DNA of 11,715 nt from Chloroflexota bacterium (GCA_005888075.1 VBKD01000043.1:1-11715); one strand, 5' to 3'. Positions 1 to 6,389 are shown, counted from the stretch's first letter. Notes: generated by a model from the sequence alone, not told the origin. Translations and numbers: made by a program.

Positions 1-324
1 ATCCTCGATCGAGATCACGGCGTCAGGAAGTTTCGTGCCCATCTCCGGGAGGGGCTCGTAAAAGCTCTGATAGCCAGGCGGGTGCAGGTCGGCCAGGAGG
101 GTGGTGCCGTCGGCCGCGTATATGAGCGTGTCTTCCGGCATGCCCGTGCTCGCGAGCAGCTGAGTGTCGGGGAGCTTGTCCGCGAAAGCCACATAGCCCG
201 GCGAGGTGACGAGTAAAGCCGGAACGGCAACGACCAGCATCAGGATGAACCTGAGCATCCAGGCGGCAGGCCGGGAAATCCTTCCCTTGCTCAGCGCCTC
301 CGAGGCGGTCGCGCGCCGCCTCAT
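1..324 (-). CDS. Class A penicillin-binding protein, N-terminal part (partial, runs off left edge)
   Basis: Only the first 108 residues are present. After a basic N-terminus there is one membrane helix (about residues 24-44), then a short extracellular stretch with DTLIYAADGTTLLADL (66-80), the 'D..Y..DG..L' strand that precedes GT51 transglycosylase domains. The last residues, LPDAVISIED (99-108), match the start of the GT51 catalytic motif (A..a.ED..F..H.G), whose Glu is the catalytic base. The rest of the glycosyltransferase and any transpeptidase domain lie outside the window. As a family member it would polymerise, and probably crosslink, peptidoglycan from lipid II on the outer face of the membrane. 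The ATG at 322-324 lies 10 bases after the upstream stop codon and has no clear Shine-Dalgarno; a hairpin covers this junction. It could be a monofunctional GT51 enzyme, but the spacing resembles the full-length PBP at 6390-8483. Confidence 0.8.
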   Translation of the reverse strand, partial: MRRRATASEALSKGRISRPAAWMLRFILMLVVAVPALLVTSPGYVAFADKLPDTQLLASTGMPEDTLIYAADGTTLLADLHPPGYQSFYEPLPEMGTKLPDAVISIED

Positions 325-325
325 G

Positions 326-350
326 CCGTTTGGTCTACGAGGCCAAACGG
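326..350 (-). promoter_or_regulatory. Intercistronic hairpin at the stop/start junction before the partial PBP
   Basis: An 8-bp perfect inverted repeat, CCGTTTGG (326-333) and CCAAACGG (343-350), with a 9-base loop. In the minus-strand transcript the UAG stop of the upstream gene lies in the loop, and the 3' arm ends one base before the PBP AUG. The stem therefore covers the place where a ribosome site should be. It may couple PBP translation to translation of the upstream membrane protein. Structure is seen in the sequence; function is inferred. Confidence 0.4.
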
Positions 351-1240
351 TCTGTTCTTTCCGACTCAGCGCCATCTTGTTCGCCGTTTGCAGGAATCGA
401 TGGAGCGATGCTGAGCGGGCCATACCAGCCGATCGACTGCGCGCTCAGCAAGGCCTCGATGTCGACCAGCTCGCCCGATGTCCAGCCGGCACGATGTCCG
501 CCGCCAGCGGCAATCCGTAGCGCATCGTTTGCCTTCACGGCGATCCGGCTGACGGCCGGAGCGCCCGCCGCCGCGTACCACGCGCGTGCGGCGAACTGCA
601 GATGCGCGGCCGAGTCACGGAGCGAGTCCAGGCCCGCGCGCGATTGGACACGGCTTGCCTGAGCCGCGCGAGCGAGCCGCTCCGCCTGCCGATGCATTGT
701 CACATCGCGCATCCAGATTGTGAAGTCGATAGCTCCAGTGAGCAGCGAAGCGCCCGCAAGGGCGACCCCCGCGACCAACCGTCGGTTCACGCCACGTGGG
801 GCAGCCGCCGGCTGCGGGACCGCCGGCCGGGCAGGAGGCATCTCCATCCACTCCCGCAGACGAACCCGTGGCTGCCAGCCGCGGGGCCGTCGTAGTGATC
901 GATACAACGCAAGCGCGAAGTAATCGATCGCGGCGACGATGCCGGTGGCTGTCGCGATCATCAGGCGGTTGTCGTAGATCCAGGCCCCCACCCAACCGAA
1001 AAGAAGACCCGCGGCGGTGTTGATCAGGCGTTCGACCCCCCATACGGCGGAGTTGGTCAGCTCGCGGGCGTTGGGGTCCGTCACGCCAATGACGCCGACC
1101 ACGCATACAAAAAGGAAGGCGATCCACAGCAGGACCTCAACGGCTCGGGGGATCACTCGCCGAACCGGGGGGACGAAAGTCGCCGCCACCATCCCGGTGA
1201 AAAGCGCGATCGAGAACTGAAGCAGCAGCGATACTTCCAC
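335..1240 (-). CDS. Hypothetical five-helix membrane protein upstream of a PBP gene
   Basis: I do not recognise this 301-residue protein. It has four hydrophobic helices in the first 115 residues (about 4-23, 33-53, 66-88 and 92-113), a basic Pro/Ala-rich loop (116-153), a fifth helix (about 155-176), and a C-terminal soluble part of about 120 residues. That part begins with an Ala/Arg/Gln-rich helical stretch (182-225) that could form a coiled coil. A conserved-looking W-G-V-E-R...G-W-V-G-A-W-I-Y-D segment lies around helix 3. The start is GTG at 1238-1240; no good ribosome site precedes it, so the start is less certain than the frame. The gene ends 10 bases before the partial PBP start, which suggests co-transcription and perhaps a job in envelope assembly, though this is inference from position only. 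No catalytic motif is visible. Confidence 0.7.
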   Translation of the reverse strand: MEVSLLLQFSIALFTGMVAATFVPPVRRVIPRAVEVLLWIAFLFVCVVGVIGVTDPNARELTNSAVWGVERLINTAAGLLFGWVGAWIYDNRLMIATATGIVAAIDYFALALYRSLRRPRGWQPRVRLREWMEMPPARPAVPQPAAAPRGVNRRLVAGVALAGASLLTGAIDFTIWMRDVTMHRQAERLARAAQASRVQSRAGLDSLRDSAAHLQFAARAWYAAAGAPAVSRIAVKANDALRIAAGGGHRAGWTSGELVDIEALLSAQSIGWYGPLSIAPSIPANGEQDGAESERTDRLAS

Positions 1241-1446
1241 TGCCTAGGAGAACGCGCTCGCGGGGATGAGTATTGGCGCTCGCCAACCACCACTTCCTTA
1301 ACCGCGGGGATGTCCGAACAGCCTTCCCGGTCATCGATGGACGCGCGAGCAAACCGCTCAGCTCATAGGCGCTGCCTGCTGCGCCCCGCCTTAACGATTC
1401 TGAAAGCGGACATGTTCACCTTCGGGGTCCGGTGCGTTACCTGTGT

Positions 1447-1479
1447 GGCTCGGACGCTGACCCGCTCGGTGTCCGAGCC
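1447..1479 (+). promoter_or_regulatory. Hairpin with an alternative fold in the leader of the small membrane protein gene
   Basis: GGCTCGGAC (1447-1455) and GTCCGAGCC (1471-1479) form a 9-bp perfect stem with a 15-base loop, followed by CTCGTTTTC. The loop contains GCTCGG (1464-1469), which can instead pair with CCGAGC (1473-1478) across a 3-base loop. The two folds share the right arm and exclude each other, as in attenuators. The structure ends 18 bases before the ATG at 1498. It may also simply be a terminator for transcription reading in from the left. Confidence 0.4.
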
Positions 1480-1497
1480 CTCGTTTTCGGGGTAGCT

Positions 1498-1725
1498 ATG
1501 ACAGCTCTACTGATCATCTTGCTAATCACAATCGGGCTCTCCGTGAGGGCCGGCGCCTACGGGCGACGCTGGAACGTCGCTGAGTCCGACTCGGAGACCC
1601 AGGGAGACAAGCCCGTGGACATCTACGCGCGCACCTTCATCCTCGTGTTTCTCTCGCTGCTCGGACTCCTGGCCCTGGGCCTGATGTACGGGAATGTGCT
1701 CGGCGCCGCTCACGCCAGCCAGTAG
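1498..1725 (+). CDS. Small two-helix membrane protein, hypothetical
   Basis: This frame encodes 75 residues: a first membrane helix at the very N-terminus (about 2-20), a hydrophilic acidic loop of about 25 residues with GDKPVDIYAR, and a second helix (about 46-68) ending in a short tail. I do not recognise the family. The ATG at 1498 was chosen because GGGG (1489-1492) sits five bases upstream. The frame is open further up to a GTG at 1432, but that extension crosses the leader hairpin and adds a Cys/Asp-containing segment with no membrane character. A strong hairpin about 40 bases after the stop supports a single-gene transcript. It is divergent from the 335-1240 membrane protein, with about 257 bases of shared upstream region. 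Confidence 0.6.
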   Translation: MTALLIILLITIGLSVRAGAYGRRWNVAESDSETQGDKPVDIYARTFILVFLSLLGLLALGLMYGNVLGAAHASQ

Positions 1726-1762
1726 GCCGGTAACCAAAGTCGAGAGGGCGTTTTAGTCGTAA

Positions 1763-1790
1763 GAAGCAGCCCCCTGCCCCGGGCTGCTTC
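1763..1790 (+). terminator. Hairpin terminator after the small membrane protein gene
   Basis: GAAGCAGCCC (1763-1772) and GGGCTGCTTC (1781-1790) form a perfect 10-bp stem with an 8-base loop. It lies 38 bases after the stop codon. No real T-run follows (GTCGTGTTG), so termination may be weak or need a factor, but the stem is the strongest dyad in this gap. Confidence 0.6.
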
Positions 1791-2044
1791 GTCGTGTTGC
1801 CACGATTGATCTAGTGGCCTGAATCTGTGGCCGGTCGTGTAGGATCGCGCCACCCACGCCCCGCCGGGGCCTCCCAGGCGACCGGTTGAGCCCTCAAATG
1901 CACCCATTTCACGTGCTTCGAGCCAAATTCACATTGCTTGAAGCTTATTAACCCCAAGGCAGCGGATGTAGTGCCAAGCGAACGGTAGTTTCGCCCCCAA
2001 TTCACGCCACCCAGCGATGGGTGCGCGGCCAAACGGGGGTAAAT
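1791..2044 (+). promoter_or_regulatory. Upstream region of the DUF1906 gene with a direct repeat and a tetraloop hairpin
   Basis: The gap from 1726 to 2044 holds no convincing gene. After the terminator it contains an imperfect direct repeat, TTCACGTGCTTCGAG (1908-1922) and TTCACATTGCTTGAAG (1928-1943), with the TGCTT cores 21 bp apart, which is two helical turns. An AT-rich stretch TTATTAA follows at about 1946-1952. A 6-bp hairpin with a GCGA tetraloop (CACCCA 2008-2013, TGGGTG 2018-2023) lies just before the ribosome site GGGGG at 2035-2039. A regulator site plus promoter is plausible, but I cannot define -35 and -10 boxes with confidence. Confidence 0.3.
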
Positions 2045-4129
2045 GTGTTTCATCGGTTTCTCGTCAGTTTCAAGTCGCGCCCAAAAGCGCATCTCGGTGT
2101 TGCGGTCGTCGCCATCGCCAATCAGCTGAGCTTCGTGGCTCTGGCCGCCGGTCCTTCGGTGGCGGTCGGCGATGTTCACGCGCAGCGGCCACTCGCCGCT
2201 TTCTGCTCTCACGCCGTCAACCTGCCTGGATGCGCCGCCGGTGGGGACAGCCTGCAGGTCAGCCTGCCCGATGGCTCCCAGTCATGCCCTGGATCCGACG
2301 CGGTTGCCGCCTGCGCGGGGGGTGACGGCTCGGCCAAGACAGCGGCGGGCGTCGCCTCGACGCCTGATGGTCTGACCGCATGCGTCGCGGCAGGGGGAGC
2401 GCCGATTCCCAGTGGCCCCGCCGCCTGCTCGGACACCGTGCTTCCGGCGATCGATCCGGGAGCCGGTCAGGCAAGCAGCGCGCCCGTCGTCAACCCGAGC
2501 GTGCCGGTGGCATCGCTCCAGGGCGCAACGGCGCCGGCGCGGATCGAGCTGACATCCAGCGCCCCCGTCGCCCAGCCTGGGAACAACGTAGTTCTGACCG
2601 CAACGGCCAGCGCGAACGTCTCGGGCTCCAACAAGGCCATCGAGATCTTCGACCAGATGACCGGCAAGCTCCTTGGCTCCTGCGCCCAGGGGGGCCAGTG
2701 CGCTGTTGCGTATAACGCGAAATCTGGCGACCACTCATTCGTCGCCTATGTCACCGAACCATCCACCAAGATCCCGGCCGGCAACCGAACGACCAAATCG
2801 AACGCGGTCGGGGTGAACTGGGTCGGCGTCACGCTTGCGACGAAAGACGCAATCGTCGGGCCTGGCCGCACCGTGACCATCACAGCCACAACCACTTCGG
2901 CCATCGACAAGACGGGGTACCAGCTCCAGCTCTTCGATTCCGACAGCAAAGCCCGGCTCACGTTCTGCAGCCAGGGGACCTCGTGCTCGACCTCTCTGAC
3001 GCAGCCGGTGAGCGGAGTTCGCTCCGTGGTCGCCGTCCTCGCGAAGCCGTCCTCCACCCTGCCCGCGCAGGGCACATTGGCCCAGTCGGACCCCGTGTCG
3101 CTCACGTGGCTTTCGGTAACGATCCAGGGCGATGGAGCAGGCAGCGGAGTGCACCTCACGGCCACCGCCAACGCCGACCTGACCAAGACTCCATGGAGCA
3201 TCGGCATTTTCGACGAGCAGGGACATCTGGTCGGGCCCGCCTGCAAGGGTGGGAGCTCCTGCAGCGCCCAGGTCACCGTGACAGGCGATATGCCGAAGTT
3301 CAGCGCCGCGATCGGCGCCGTGCCCGCCGTGGACACGTCGACCAAGCTGGGTCAGGTCATCAGCAGGATCTCCAGCCCCACGCAGCTGATCAACGTCCAG
3401 GCGCGCTCGTCGGCCATCAAGCCGCAACGAATGCTCTGGGGCTTCGACTCCTGCCAGTCCTTCACGGGCGACGCGAGCGCCGCCTCCGGTCTCTACCCTC
3501 ACGTCACCGGCATCCTCGGAGCGCCAGACTTCTGGGGCCGTTACCTCACCGCCGCCGTATGCCCGCCTCTGTCGTCGACCGAGGTCGCCGCCGCTCACGC
3601 CAAGCACATGGGCATCCTGCCGATCTACAACGAGAGGGACTGCTCGAACGTGTCCGGCTACGACACTGGCAAGGCTTACGCGGCCGAGGCGGTCGCCTCT
3701 GCGCACGGAATCGGACTGCCGCAGGGTAGGGGTATTGCTATCGACATCGAGCCATCAGGCGCGGCTTGCCCCGGCGCGGCCAACCTGGACACCGGGCTCA
3801 TCCACGGCTGGTACGACGGCATCGTGAGCGCCGGATACGCGCCGATCTATTACGGAAGCGGCGTGTCGGGCAGCGAGTTCGCAACCCAGTGGTGCTACAC
3901 CGTCGCTGCCCTGCCGTACATCGGACAGCGGTCGTACCTGTGGTCTTTCCAGCCTTCTCTGCTGGGCGGATACATGAAGTCGAACGCACCCGGCTTTTCG
4001 CCGGCCATCCCGTCTGGATGCACCGCCTTCGTCCACGCATGGCAGTACCAGCTCGGGAGCAGCAGCTGGGCGGCGCCCGACGTCGACCAGGACGAGGCGA
4101 CCTCGGACATGCCTATCTGGTTCCCCTAA
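2045..4129 (+). CDS. Secreted protein with three C-x5-C beta repeats and a C-terminal DUF1906 (Rv2525c-like) glycoside-hydrolase-like domain
   Basis: The product is about 694 residues. A basic N-terminus and hydrophobic stretch (about 17-36) look like a signal peptide. A Cys-rich Gly/Ala segment follows (about 53-135), with repeated short C...C spacings. Three tandem beta-type repeats of about 92-95 residues begin near 164, 258 and 356. Each carries an I.IFD/LQLFD strand followed by a C-x5-C loop: C213-C219, C308-C314 and C400-C406. The C-terminal domain (about 465-694) starts WGFDSC and has IDIEPSG (acidic D567 and E569) and WQYQL (W666) with a final DVDQDEA. These are marks of the DUF1906 TIM barrel, related to GH25 lysozymes. 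It probably binds or cleaves a wall glycan outside the cell, but the substrate is not known. Start: GTG 2045 has GGGGG five bases upstream; an in-frame GTG at 2021 lies inside a hairpin with no ribosome site. Confidence 0.85.
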   Translation: MFHRFLVSFKSRPKAHLGVAVVAIANQLSFVALAAGPSVAVGDVHAQRPLAAFCSHAVNLPGCAAGGDSLQVSLPDGSQSCPGSDAVAACAGGDGSAKTAAGVASTPDGLTACVAAGGAPIPSGPAACSDTVLPAIDPGAGQASSAPVVNPSVPVASLQGATAPARIELTSSAPVAQPGNNVVLTATASANVSGSNKAIEIFDQMTGKLLGSCAQGGQCAVAYNAKSGDHSFVAYVTEPSTKIPAGNRTTKSNAVGVNWVGVTLATKDAIVGPGRTVTITATTTSAIDKTGYQLQLFDSDSKARLTFCSQGTSCSTSLTQPVSGVRSVVAVLAKPSSTLPAQGTLAQSDPVSLTWLSVTIQGDGAGSGVHLTATANADLTKTPWSIGIFDEQGHLVGPACKGGSSCSAQVTVTGDMPKFSAAIGAVPAVDTSTKLGQVISRISSPTQLINVQARSSAIKPQRMLWGFDSCQSFTGDASAASGLYPHVTGILGAPDFWGRYLTAAVCPPLSSTEVAAAHAKHMGILPIYNERDCSNVSGYDTGKAYAAEAVASAHGIGLPQGRGIAIDIEPSGAACPGAANLDTGLIHGWYDGIVSAGYAPIYYGSGVSGSEFATQWCYTVAALPYIGQRSYLWSFQPSLLGGYMKSNAPGFSPAIPSGCTAFVHAWQYQLGSSSWAAPDVDQDEATSDMPIWFP

Positions 4130-4154
4130 CGAGGGGCGAGGAAGGAAGAGGATT

Positions 4155-4191
4155 GGAGGCGGCTGGGCACCACCCGGCCGCTTCCTTAATT
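4155..4191 (+). terminator. Terminator after the DUF1906 gene
   Basis: A 13-bp stem with two G-U pairs: GGAGGCGGCTGGG (4155-4167) and CCCGGCCGCTTCC (4173-4185), with loop CACCA, followed by TTAATT. It starts 25 bases after the stop codon and separates this gene from the YggT gene downstream. Confidence 0.65.
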
Positions 4192-4231
4192 GGGTGGGTG
4201 GGGCAGGTAGCCGGCGCGTTCCCACGCATAT

Positions 4232-4252
4232 AGCTCGAACTGGGTTCGAGTT
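4232..4252 (+). promoter_or_regulatory. Inverted repeat upstream of the YggT gene
   Basis: CTCGAAC (4234-4240) and GTTCGAG (4244-4250) form a perfect 7-bp dyad with spacer TGG, extendable by a G-U and an A-U pair to 4232-4252. It sits just after an AT-rich CATATA at 4227-4232 and just before the ribosome site GGAGG at 4261-4265. It could be an operator overlapping the transcription start or a leader hairpin. No clear -35 box was found. Confidence 0.35.
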
Positions 4253-4270
4253 GAGCCAAAGGAGGGCGTA

Positions 4271-4723
4271 TTGGAACCTAGAGAACCCGTAGAGCCGGAA
4301 CCCCCGGAGAGTCGCGTGCGCGAGGAGCGACAGGTGACCAATCCGGGGACCACCGGGCCCGGCGATTCAGCCGAGGTTGTGAGCACCTTCAACCCAGGCT
4401 GGCGGGCTGTTCAGCTCGCATACCTGGTATTCGGCGTGATCGACGGACTGCTTTTGATCCGGCTGGTGCTGAAGCTCCTGGGAGCCAATCCCCGCGCCGG
4501 ATTTTCGAACTGGATCTACAGCGTGACCGACATCTTTCTCGGGCCCTTCAAAAACCTGCTGCCCACGGTCGGCAACGAGCAGTCCCTGCTGGAGCTGTCC
4601 ACTGTGGTCGCCATCCTCGTGTACGCCTTGATCGGATGGGCCGTGGCGCGCCTGTTCGCGATCATCTTCTACCGCAACGTGACGGTCCGACGGCGCTCAG
4701 ATCTCCGACCGCGCGGCTATTAG
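4271..4723 (+). CDS. YggT-family membrane protein
   Basis: The product is 150 residues. A charged Pro/Glu-rich N-terminal tail (1-42) precedes a first membrane helix (about 46-69), then GFSNWIYSVTDIFLGPFKNLLP (78-99). That matches the YggT hallmark of an aromatic 'Y.lTD.fL.P.r.llP' segment between helices. A second helix follows (about 107-133) and a basic Arg-rich end. YggT (YlmG in Gram-positives) proteins are small integral membrane proteins linked to envelope or division functions and, in some bacteria, to osmotic or ion stress; a biochemical activity is not established. The TTG start is well supported by AAAGGAGG at 4258-4265 with five bases between GGAGG and the TTG. The acidic N-terminal tail is longer than in typical members. 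A hairpin overlaps the stop codon. Confidence 0.85.
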   Translation: MEPREPVEPEPPESRVREERQVTNPGTTGPGDSAEVVSTFNPGWRAVQLAYLVFGVIDGLLLIRLVLKLLGANPRAGFSNWIYSVTDIFLGPFKNLLPTVGNEQSLLELSTVVAILVYALIGWAVARLFAIIFYRNVTVRRRSDLRPRGY

Positions 4724-4731
4724 CCGCGCGG
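4709..4731 (+). terminator. Hairpin overlapping the YggT stop codon
   Basis: CCGCGCGGCTA (4709-4719) and TAGCCGCGCGG (4721-4731) are perfect inverted copies around one T, giving a stable 8-bp G+C stem with loop CTATTAG. The TAG stop (4721-4723) lies in the loop. There is no T-run after it. Being symmetric and between convergent genes, it may act on transcripts from both sides. Confidence 0.5.
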
Positions 4732-4738
4732 GCAACGA

Positions 4739-4777
4739 CCCCCTCTCCCCGCAGGGGAGAGGGATGTGGGGAGAGGG
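4739..4777. repeat. REP-like inverted repeat with a third arm and a G-quadruplex motif
   Basis: CCCTCTCCCC (4741-4750) pairs perfectly with GGGGAGAGGG (4754-4763) across a 3-base loop. A second exact copy of GGGGAGAGGG follows at 4768-4777, so the left arm has two possible partners. The plus strand from 4754 to 4777 has four G-runs with 3-4 base loops, fitting the G-quadruplex pattern. Such CCCTCTCCC/GGGAGAGGG elements recur between genes in many bacterial genomes. Here it sits between the converging YggT and otsA genes and may end both transcripts. Confidence 0.6.
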
Positions 4778-4835
4778 TGACGGGAGTGGTTTCTCGCCAC
4801 TGCGCATGGGGAGACGGCGGCAGCGAAGAAGAAGA

Positions 4836-6389
4836 TTAGCCCGCTCGGAGTCCCGGCGCCGCGGCCAGGTCTCGGATGTCCTGCACCTGGCGGGTGATCC
4901 ACCTCGCGATATCGTTCTGCCGAATCACCTCACGAGCGGCCTCGTTACGCCGGCGCTTTTCCTCCGCCGCCATCACGATGCCCTGGTGCATCGCATTGGC
5001 TGTCGACTCGATGTCGAACGGGTTGATCGACAGCACATGGGGATAGAGCTCCTCATGCGCCCCGACATTTTCTGAAAGCACGATCACGCCATCGGAGCGG
5101 TTGATCAGAGCGCCTTCTTTGGCCACGAGGTTGAGCCCGTCGTACACCGAGTTCACCAGCAGCACGTCAAAGTTGCGCAGGGCGGCCATCGCCTTGCGGA
5201 CGTTCTCGCCCAGCTCCAGCCGGATCGGCAGCCAGCCCGAGGCGCCGTACTGGGCGTTGATGCGCTGCACGACCTGCCTCACCCGGCGCACGTAGTTCCT
5301 GTACACCGCGACATCCTGGCGTGACGGCTGCAGAAACGCCCAGAACTGGACGCGTCCTTTGAGCTCCGGGTGATGTGCGAGCAGCTTCTCGTAAGCCAGG
5401 AAGCCACGCACGATGTTCTTCGACGGATCGGTGCGGTCGATGCGGACGATCAGGTGCTCAGGGCGCCAGTCCCTCAGCTTTCGCTCCTCGACCATGACGC
5501 CATGCGAGTAAGCGAGGCGCGTCGTCGAAGCGACATCGATCGAGATGGGGTAGTTGCGCGCATAGACCATCCGACCGTCGACCAGCACCGCGCGCTCGCG
5601 CTCGTCGACCGCAAGACCCGCGTTTTCTTCGCAAGTCATCAGGAAGTTGCGTACGTCGAGGCTGGTTTGAAAGCCGACGATGTCGCAGCCAAGCAGCCCA
5701 TAGAGGATCGCGTCGCGCATCTCGCGCGGAAGGACCTTCCAGTACTGAGGCGTCGGCCACGGGATGTGCACGAAGTGCTGGATGATCGCCCCGTGCAGCT
5801 GCTCGCGCACCATCTTGGGTACGAGGTAGAGCTGGTAGTCGTGGACGAGGACGAGCGGGCGCGACGGCAGACTGCGGGCGACCTCGACCACCTTTCGGGC
5901 CACCTGCTTGTTCACCTCGACGTAGCCGTTGTTCCACGCCCTGTGGATGCGGCCGTTGATGATCGGCTGCTGCGCCAGGTCCCACAGGTAGTGCTGGATG
6001 AACCACAGCACGGGGTTGGAGATCACCGAGTAGTACTGCTCGTACTGCTCCGGCGTCGGCGTCGCATAGTGGAGGCGTGTCTCGCTGCGGATGAGCGGCG
6101 CGTTCCATGTAGTGCCTCGCTCAGCGACAAGCTGGCGCTCCGCCTCGGTCCGCGCGCACGCAACCCAATCCGCCCCAGCGACCTCCGCCATGGTCAAGAG
6201 CGCTGTGATGACCCCACCGGCCCCACGAGCAAAGCCTCCCTCGGGCCTGGGCTCGTGCGGCGCCCGGTTGGCGACGACGATCGCTGAGCTGTGGGGAAGC
6301 GTGCGGGTCACATATGACCGCATCGAGGTGCCGGGTCGGCGGCGCTCAACGCTCTGCAGAAAAGGACTTTCAGACATGGTCAGCGCCAT
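4836..6389 (-). CDS. otsA: Trehalose-6-phosphate synthase, GT20 family
   Basis: This 517-residue cytosolic enzyme should join glucose from a nucleotide sugar to glucose-6-phosphate, giving trehalose-6-phosphate, an osmoprotectant precursor. Family residues (E. coli OtsA counterparts in brackets) are in place: R42 in VVANRAP (R9), a glycine loop GAGG at 56-59, Y120 and W129 in YYSVISNPVLW (Y76, W85), D184 in HDYQL (D130), R319 and K324 in RTDPSK (R262, K267), and D417 and E425 in DGLNLVAKE (D361, E369). The sugar-binding loop reads DRTDPSKN rather than ERLDYxKG, a variant I associate with actinobacterial and Chloroflexota-type GT20 proteins. The ATG directly abuts the TAG of the PBP gene upstream, so translation is probably coupled; ATG 6377 is an alternative start. 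No trehalose-phosphate phosphatase is in the window. A related GT20 specificity, such as glucosylglycerol-phosphate synthase, cannot be excluded. Confidence 0.88.
   Translation of the reverse strand: MALTMSESPFLQSVERRRPGTSMRSYVTRTLPHSSAIVVANRAPHEPRPEGGFARGAGGVITALLTMAEVAGADWVACARTEAERQLVAERGTTWNAPLIRSETRLHYATPTPEQYEQYYSVISNPVLWFIQHYLWDLAQQPIINGRIHRAWNNGYVEVNKQVARKVVEVARSLPSRPLVLVHDYQLYLVPKMVREQLHGAIIQHFVHIPWPTPQYWKVLPREMRDAILYGLLGCDIVGFQTSLDVRNFLMTCEENAGLAVDERERAVLVDGRMVYARNYPISIDVASTTRLAYSHGVMVEERKLRDWRPEHLIVRIDRTDPSKNIVRGFLAYEKLLAHHPELKGRVQFWAFLQPSRQDVAVYRNYVRRVRQVVQRINAQYGASGWLPIRLELGENVRKAMAALRNFDVLLVNSVYDGLNLVAKEGALINRSDGVIVLSENVGAHEELYPHVLSINPFDIESTANAMHQGIVMAAEEKRRRNEAAREVIRQNDIARWITRQVQDIRDLAAAPGLRAG

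Noticed and set aside
1791..2044. Possible riboswitch ahead of the DUF1906 gene
   Set aside because: I looked for c-di-AMP and c-di-GMP type conserved cores, since such switches can precede wall-hydrolase genes, and could not match one; only short hairpins are present.
1811..2212. Minus-strand frame of 133 codons in the gap before the DUF1906 gene
   Set aside because: Overlaps the upstream region and signal-peptide coding part of the DUF1906 gene, has no motif and no ribosome site worth noting.
2735..3706. Long open frame of about 323 codons on the minus strand within the DUF1906 gene
   Set aside because: Fully antisense to a well-supported secreted protein, with Arg/Gly-rich composition and no recognisable motif.
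4232..4252. GGTTCGAG resembling a tRNA T-loop
   Set aside because: The flanking bases do not form a T-stem and no acceptor, D or anticodon arm is present, so it is not a tRNA or an attachment-site remnant.
5370..6287. Long open frame of about 305 codons on the plus strand opposite otsA
   Set aside because: It lies entirely antisense to a gene with full family motifs; its sequence is rich in Arg, Asp and Val as expected from the reversed frame of high-GC coding DNA.
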